Shown here piece after piece: positions 57,983 to 64,000 of a stretch of 64,000 bases of DNA (position 1 is the first letter of the stretch; every line of letters begins with the position of its first letter). The position numbers were made by a program, and so were the translations under genes. The DNA is from Tilletia caries (lineage: Eukaryota; Basidiomycota; Exobasidiomycetes; Tilletiales; Tilletiaceae), in contig JALUTQ010000007.1 in assembly GCA_032718865.1 (NCBI GenBank), positions 1,054,001 through 1,118,000 on the forward strand. The letters run 5' to 3'. Below the pieces are notes generated by a model, which saw only the letters and a list, made by a program, of their open reading frames with translations, was not told the DNA's origin and did no database searches.

Positions 57983-60587
57983 TTACGCAGGTATGTCTTC
58001 GTCTTCCTCAACGACACCGACGGCTCCGAGGCCCGACTTGTCCTCGATGGGTTCGGCGCCGTTTTCTGAAGCATCTCCAGAGTTATCGCCGATGCTTCCT
58101 GAGCTGGTCTCGTTTGCACGGGGAGAGGCAGCAGGCGTGTGGGCGCTGTGCGAATATGCCTCGCTCGCCTTGCGCTGGCCACCTTGAGCGCCGCTTCGCG
58201 GTGCGTTGCCACACCGGTCCTTGCCGTAGGCAATCTTCACCTTCTGGTAGTCAGGGTGGTTCTTCATGGCTTCCATGGCCTGCAGAATCCACAGAGTAAA
58301 GGAGTGTTGAATGAACAGTGAGTAAAGAGCCCGAAAAGCAAGAGAGGTATAGAGGCTTACCTTGATGGCGTTCTGGATGTTGCAGAAGTTGACAAATGCC
58401 TGTAAATGACCAATTGCAAAGCCAAAGTCAGTTAGATGTGGTCCTTCGGGTAATGTCCGCGTCGCTCCAAAAAAGTACGTACGCAATTCTTCTCTTCCAA
58501 GGTGTTGACCAGCTCAACCTCTCCAAAGTCGCCGAAATCCCGCTTCAGCTTTTCGACATTGAACAGCTGGGGGTCGTCGATATTGCCAATGTACACGTTT
58601 CGGGATCCGCCAGCCTGGACGGCCATGGCAATCGCAGGGCTGAGGGGACCCGAGTGCTTGCCCCAACCAATCTTGAGACGGCGGTTGTGTATCATAATCC
58701 CTTGGTACGAGGACAGGTGGAAGAAAGCGAGCGCCGCGTTCGGGTCCACAAAGGTGACGAAGGAGATGTGTCGCTCGGCAATGTATCGCACGTTCTGAAG
58801 GATGCCGCCACGGATGTGGTTGCAGATCTCTTCCGTAGTTGTATCCGGGTGAATGTTGCCGAGGTAGATGGTTCGGTTGCCCATTTGTTGGAGTGCGTTC
58901 GTGTTCGCGCCCATGACAGCCGCTGCAGGTCCAAACAACGAGCTGGAAGGCGTTCGGCCGTCCATCTCCATGAAGTCGTTCTGGTTGGGAGAAAAGCCTC
59001 CAAAGTTGGCAGTTGCCGGACTGAATGCCAAAGGGTAGCCCAGGGATGCAGCAGCGGCCATTCCCATCGCAGTTGCGTTGTTGTTGTGCTGCTGATTCTG
59101 CTGCTGCGACTTGGGAACATAGGCACACCGATCCTTGCCGTAGTGAACGCGCTTGCCCGCCCATGCGGGCTCCGTTGGCAGTGTGGCCACAACCTTCATC
59201 GCCGTTTGGATGGACAAGAAGTGGACAAAGCCAATGTTCTTGTCCCGTACAATCTTGACCTGGTCAATGGGTCCGAACCGGGCAAGATCGTCACGAAGGG
59301 ATTGCTCCGTCTCGTCAGGTTCCAGTTGACCGAGATAGACGTTACGCGTGGCCTGATGCTGCTGCACCGCCATCAGGACGGAAGCAGGCAAAGGCGTCGT
59401 CTTGCCCCACCCGATTTTCAGCTCTTGGCCGTGTAGGGAAATCTTCTTGACACACGCGTCAGCGTGGAACGCAGAGCCTGCACCACCTTCAAGGAAGGAG
59501 ATGAAGGCACAGTTCTTCTCGGGTAGAATCTTGACGCTCTCGATTGGCCCAAACTTGACTAGGCTCAACAGCTCGTCCACGGAAGCATCAGCAGGAAGGT
59601 TGCCAACATAGACTGTGCGGCCAGGTGCGGCAGCTCCCATCTGACAACAGAAAACGACCGTAAGGATCCTTTCAGTACTGAATCTAATGCTCGGGAGAAG
59701 GGGCATTGAAGGAAGGTACTCACCTGGTTTGCTCCGTTCATAGGGTTCATCATGAAGTTTGACCCGTTTGGGTTTCCGCCCAGCGCATTCGCAAAGGTCG
59801 CGTAGGAGATTGCAGAGCCAGGACCCGACGCGGCCATTCCGAAGTTTCCGCCGCTCGGAGACGTGGCCGTAGGGCTACCGTACCCACCTCCAATTGCCTG
59901 TGCATTCATGAAAGCCGCGGCGTTGGGGATCGTCAGCGGGTACGGCATACCACCCGCGCCGGCTCCGAAGGGCATCCCACCAAGACCTCCTGCACCTGCA
60001 CCCAATCCGGACCCGCCAAGCAAGTTTGCACCACCAATCATGCTGGCGGAGAAGGATCGCGATCCATCGATTGCTGCCGCCGATAGCGGCATGTTTCCGG
60101 GCGAGTATCCGCTTGCCTGTTGCATTCCGACCATCCCCTGGTTGCCCGCTTGAGCCAAGTTCCCTTGTTGATGGAACATGTTTCCTAGGGCTGCCATGCC
60201 GCCGCCTGGAGCTGACTGTGGCATGTTGCCGTAGCCAAGGGAACCATAGTTGGGAATGTTACCGTCCGATACGAAGCGCGCCTTCTTGCTGACCGCATCC
60301 GAGCCATTGATAGGCCCTCCGACGCCCCCATTCGATGCAAAGGGGCCCATCTGTCCATAGCCTTGTCCTTCGTGGGTCTGCGAAGATGTGCGCTTCATCA
60401 TTTCGTCGGGATAGGTGCCGGAAAGAGAAGCAGAAGCGTGGTGAGAGGCGTGAGGATGCCGGCCCTGGGTTGGCGAGCCTAGAGATGCGTCTGAGGGGTG
60501 TGATCCGATCTGTTGTTGCGGATATGATGAGGCATTGTATGCGGCGTACGGATCCGTGTTGGCGATGTAGGTACCAGAGTCGTCCAT
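57983..60587 (-). CDS. MRN1: Four-RRM RNA-binding protein, Mrn1-like
   Basis: Exons (minus): 60587-59724, 59640-58483, 58399-58361, 58279-57983; 785 aa. The N-terminal ~290 residues are Gly/Ala/Gln/Asn-rich and prion-like. Four RRMs follow, seen through RNP motifs: RTVYVGNLPAD...NCAFISFLE, RNVYLGQLEPD...NIGFVHFLS, RTIYLGNIHPDTTTEEICNH...HISFVTFVD and RNVYIGNIDDP...NCAFVNFCN, the last split by introns. The repeated KIGWGK and YGKDRC motifs are characteristic of the yeast Mrn1 family, which binds mRNA 3' UTRs of cell-wall and mitochondrial messages. Acidic C terminus VVEEDEDIPA. Exon 3 has only 39 nt. Long purine/pyrimidine-biased leader upstream. Confidence 0.9.
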
Positions 60588-62690
60588 GATTGCGATAGGA
60601 AAGATGTTGAGGATGAAATGCGTGGGGTTGATGCGATGTGTTTCGAGTTTTGCGAGGGCGCGTCGAAGGATGGGTAAAGTGGAAGCGGGAAGGGAGAGAT
60701 TGCAGTGGATGCAAATGCAGATGCAAAGGGGGAGGGGAAGCGAGGGGGATTCCGAAAAAAGAAGAAAGGGACAGAAGAGAAAGAGAAAGAGAAGGGCAAC
60801 AGAAAAGTATCAAGTCAGAAGTTGAAAGAAGAAGAAGAAAAATGGAGTAAGGGGAGGAAGGAGTAGTGGGGAGGAAGAAGGTTGACAATGCCCAGAAGTA
60901 GACCGGACAAGTCGATCCGTGCCAGGCTTTACAAGCTCGGGCCGGGGAGTTTGTGGTGGGCAGATGCTTGTATGAGGAAGAAGCGCGAGGGCCGTGTGCA
61001 GCCTTTCTTCTTCTTGGTCTAGACGGCAGCAGAGATGGGGGGAGCGTGGGTATCCAAGACGTGGAGGCCTAGGAGAGGCAGGTGTAGCCGCAGGTAATGT
61101 AGTTGATCCGAGGCACAGCCTTCGGCGAGGACTGTTGGGGAAGGGTAGGCAAAGGAGGAAGGAAAAAAGGGATGGGAACTCTATGAGGACCGTACCAGTT
61201 GTCTGAAAGGGATAACCTTCGTCGTCGTCGCGTGTGGGGCTGGCGCGTGTAAGCTGTCGCGTAAAAGCTGCTGGCGGAGGGTGGTTGTGAGGCAGTCTTC
61301 CTCTGACAGCGGCTCCTAGATGGTGGTTGTGTGGACGTTGCGGGTGGATGCGAAGGCTCCGCTTGATTCTACCTGGGAGTTGCAGCGTAACGAGTTTCGC
61401 AAGCGGAATGCAGGGCGATTTATAGGTGTCGTTGCAGGTGCGACAACCGCGAGGAGGAAGGAGAGCAAGAAGAAGAAGAAGAAAAAGAGGGCGATGAACA
61501 AAGCTATGTGTGAGCTGGCAGCGCTCTTTACTTTTCAACGTTTCGGGAGGGGGGAACGAGGGCACAGGTCGGTAGTGTCAAAGGCGCAGATGAAAATGAG
61601 AAGAGCGACGGGAGCGGGGCGACTGGTTCCCTTGCGTGCTTTCTTGAGCGCCTGGGCCGTCGCCGTCGCCTCCGCATCCTTTGCACACTGTTTCATGATT
61701 CATCCGAGAGGGGACATCTTGTCGGGGTTCCCGCCCACCCGCCCTGAGCAGCAGCTCGTTGCGCAAATGAGGTTTTGGTTGGGTGCACGTGTGTAGCGGC
61801 GCCCACAGTGTGAGATGAGCGCGAAGGCCGTGGAAACCTTGGCAGTGCGCCTGTGTCGGGCCACCGAGGGTGATGCTTGGCGACAAAGGGAGGGCGCCGG
61901 CACACAAAGGGCGACAGAGAAGACAGCGGCGGGGGCATGAAGAGGGGCCAGACTCACCTAGAGGCTTGACTTGAGATGGGAGGAAAGAAGCAAAAGACGG
62001 TGTTCCTGGGTGATGCCGAGCGCGAAGAGTCGAGTGCGCGTGAAGCGTGAAGGAGCCGGGGCCGCCTGCTGTTTGTGCGGGTGCCTTGTTGACTGTTGAT
62101 GCGGGGTGAGACCGGTGAGAATGAATGGATTTCCGGAAAGAGTCCAAGCGGGCAGATTGCAGAATCAACAAGAAGAAGATTCAAGCTGCTGGGGCGAGAA
62201 GGAAATGAGAAGAGCGAGGAGGAGGAGGGATTACCTCGATGGATGTGGACGGGGGTCGGGGTGGTGGTCGTGTTCAGGGTGGTGGGTGTGTCCAGAAATC
62301 AGATCCTGCCCTCAGTGCTTCAGAAGAGATGCATGCAACTTGCGATTGAGAGCTGATTGAGAAAGGAAAGGAATGTCTAGCCTCCAGCCTCCAGCCTCCA
62401 GGCCGCACCTCAAACAGTTAGAACAATGGGTGGGTCGCAAATCGCAAGCGCAACTCGCAGCGTGGCGGCGGGGCAGCGGGCATCCGGGAGCCGAGGGGGG
62501 AAGGGGGGCCCCGGGCCCCAAGGGAAGGCACTACTCTTCGGAAAATCCTGAAGTAAAGAAAACTCGTCCCTTTTTCTTTCTGTATCTCTCTCTCTCTCTC
62601 TCCCCCCATCGCTCGTCCAAGCCCACAGCGAGTCTTCTTTTGCCCGTGCCTGCAGCGGGCGCGGCGCGAGGGCCTCACTCAGAAGATAAT
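60588..62690. promoter_or_regulatory. Long upstream region of MRN1
   Basis: 2.1 kb with no supported gene. The minus strand is pyrimidine-rich; CTAG|GTGAGT at about 61,955 suggests a large 5' UTR intron in the MRN1 transcript, but the acceptor is unclear. Short direct repeat CCTCCAG near 62,382-62,400. Confidence 0.35.
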
Positions 62691-64000
62691 CAACATGAGC
62701 GGCGTTTGGCATACCGATTACAGAAAGAAGAAGAATACGCCTCTCGCCGTCTGCGCTCCCGCGTCCCCAACGCCCCAACCCACGTCCCCGACCCCCGTCG
62801 GCCGTCTCCCGTGTGTTATTCACTGTAATATTCACTCCCGGCATCGTCGATCATCGAGACCGCCCCCAAAGATTGACATATATATGTATAGAGAGGTGCC
62901 CCATCCGCGCTTACCCTCGAGCTACTCTCTCGGTCCATCGTCCGTCCCTTTCTCACCCACCAGTCCACCACACGGAAATGTACTCGCTAACATTATTGCC
63001 TCACACCCCGCCTCTATCTCACATCTCAGCCCTTTCCGCCGCCTCCTACTGACAAGTGTAGTACATAGTGCTGTCTGGCTATACTCTTCTTTAATAGATT
63101 GTGCTCCTTTGCATGCATTCAGACGAGCATTACAACATATCCGCGCATCCGCACTTCCGCCCCGACAGCATTAGATTGACTTGGCTCGCTCTTCCCACAC
63201 AATAATCATAGTGAAAAGAACATTGTATATGTATATAGGAAATACATACGTCGTGTGCTCTATCTGAACGAGAATATCCACTACATCGACTCCCTTTCTC
63301 CCTCCCCCCTACCTCGGCCCTCCCTGGCTGCCACGACCTACATCGTCTCCCTCCGGCCTCCGCTGCCCTTTTTGGCTCTATCTTGCAACTCCTTGTGATA
63401 AGTGGTTAAGAACTCACAAGTCGACCCTGAGCGCCTCAACACTTCATGCATGCATCATCGCCTCAGCAAGCTCCACGCCGCCGAGAGCACGAGAGTTCCC
63501 ACCAAAGAAAGTCAGAATCAGGTTCAACTTCTACCAAAAGTCCAAAACCTAGCACCTCGACTTGCCTTTTAGCACAGAGTCAAAATCCCAGCGCAAGGAG
63601 GTGGGGAGGAGGCGGAAGAACAGATTACTTGATGCTCCACCTCGGATTGGCCTGTACTACATACTCTCTGATATCTGATATCTGATGCCTCTCTGCTTGG
63701 GACCATGCGTATAGGCGGACTCTTGCTTCAGCATCAAACTCAGCATGTCTGTCCATGCGTGGGTTGAGAATTGAGAATTGAGATGCATAACTGTGATTAC
63801 GTAATGACTTTTGAAACCTTATATATCATGCTTGAGACTGACGCCCCCTGGGTCTGAGCAGTCTCAGCGTCCCATGTGTTTTAACGAGGAGGAGCAGCCA
63901 AGCCACGTGACTTGGGCCTGGCACGTGCACACTTGGTTTCGAATCGGGCCTTGCTGAAATGAATCGAGGAACGAACGGAAGGGCTCGCCCTGAATTGAAG
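62691..64000. other. Terminal region, nothing supported
   Basis: Pyrimidine-rich to about 63,400, then mixed. One ATG-led frame at 62,695 is Pro/Ser-rich without family features. CACGTG words occur near 63,900-63,930. No gene recognised. Confidence 0.35.

Noticed and set aside
62410..63174. Frames at 62.4-63.2 kb as genes
   Set aside because: Pro/Ser/Arg-rich translations driven by composition; no motif, splice pattern or conserved start.

Overview
The window reads as nuclear DNA of a basidiomycete fungus. Almost every conserved gene is cut by several 55-160 bp GT-AG introns, base composition is GC-rich, and the gene set is fungal: EMG1/NEP1, RRP43, ARF6, MED10, MOB1, a RAS2/RasB-type Ras, MRN1 and secreted tannases. 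I cannot place it to genus. Exons were worked out by hand from reading frame, splice sites and remembered family alignments, with no RNA evidence.

Layout. (1) 1-15,001, a compact housekeeping block: 3' part of a BAR-domain protein, GNAT acetyltransferase, a mitochondrial Mmc1-like membrane protein, MED10, EMG1, RRP43, ARF6 and a SAM methyltransferase, mostly in divergent pairs sharing 200-700 bp promoters. (2) About 15.7-36.5 kb, a nest of transposable elements: a 561 bp MITE carrying a tRNA-like Pol III unit; a 6.0 kb element with a MULE-type transposase, 34 bp TIRs and a 3 bp target duplication; an 8.4 kb LTR retrotransposon (424 bp LTRs, one mismatch seen, 5 bp duplication GAGTG) holding three hAT-type non-autonomous elements, each with a perfect 8 bp target duplication; and a 3.75 kb PIF/Harbinger element with transposase and Myb-like partner. 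(3) 36.6-43.4 kb, decayed or hard-to-read genes next to the transposons: a TAD1/ADAT1-like tRNA adenosine deaminase relic, a broken membrane-protein gene, an unrecognised helical protein and a Tc1-like MITE. (4) 44-61 kb, a second conserved block: RAS2-like GTPase, a tandem pair of secreted tannase/feruloyl-esterase genes, MOB1, a PLP decarboxylase and the four-RRM protein MRN1. The last 3.4 kb holds no gene I can support.

Main observations. Each hAT-type element interrupts a reading frame of the LTR element that becomes continuous again when the insertion and one duplication copy are discounted. With near-identical LTRs, this means several very recent transposition bursts. Each of these elements is packed with its own version of a short palindromic word. 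Very small exons recur in the host genes: 10 nt in the GNAT gene, 15 and 17 nt in MOB1, 19 nt in the decarboxylase, and possibly 2 nt in RAS2. Single-base homopolymer insertions cluster between 35 and 48 kb; they may be real decay or consensus error. The two tannase genes share a roughly 1 kb tract, introns included, that is identical except for two such indels.
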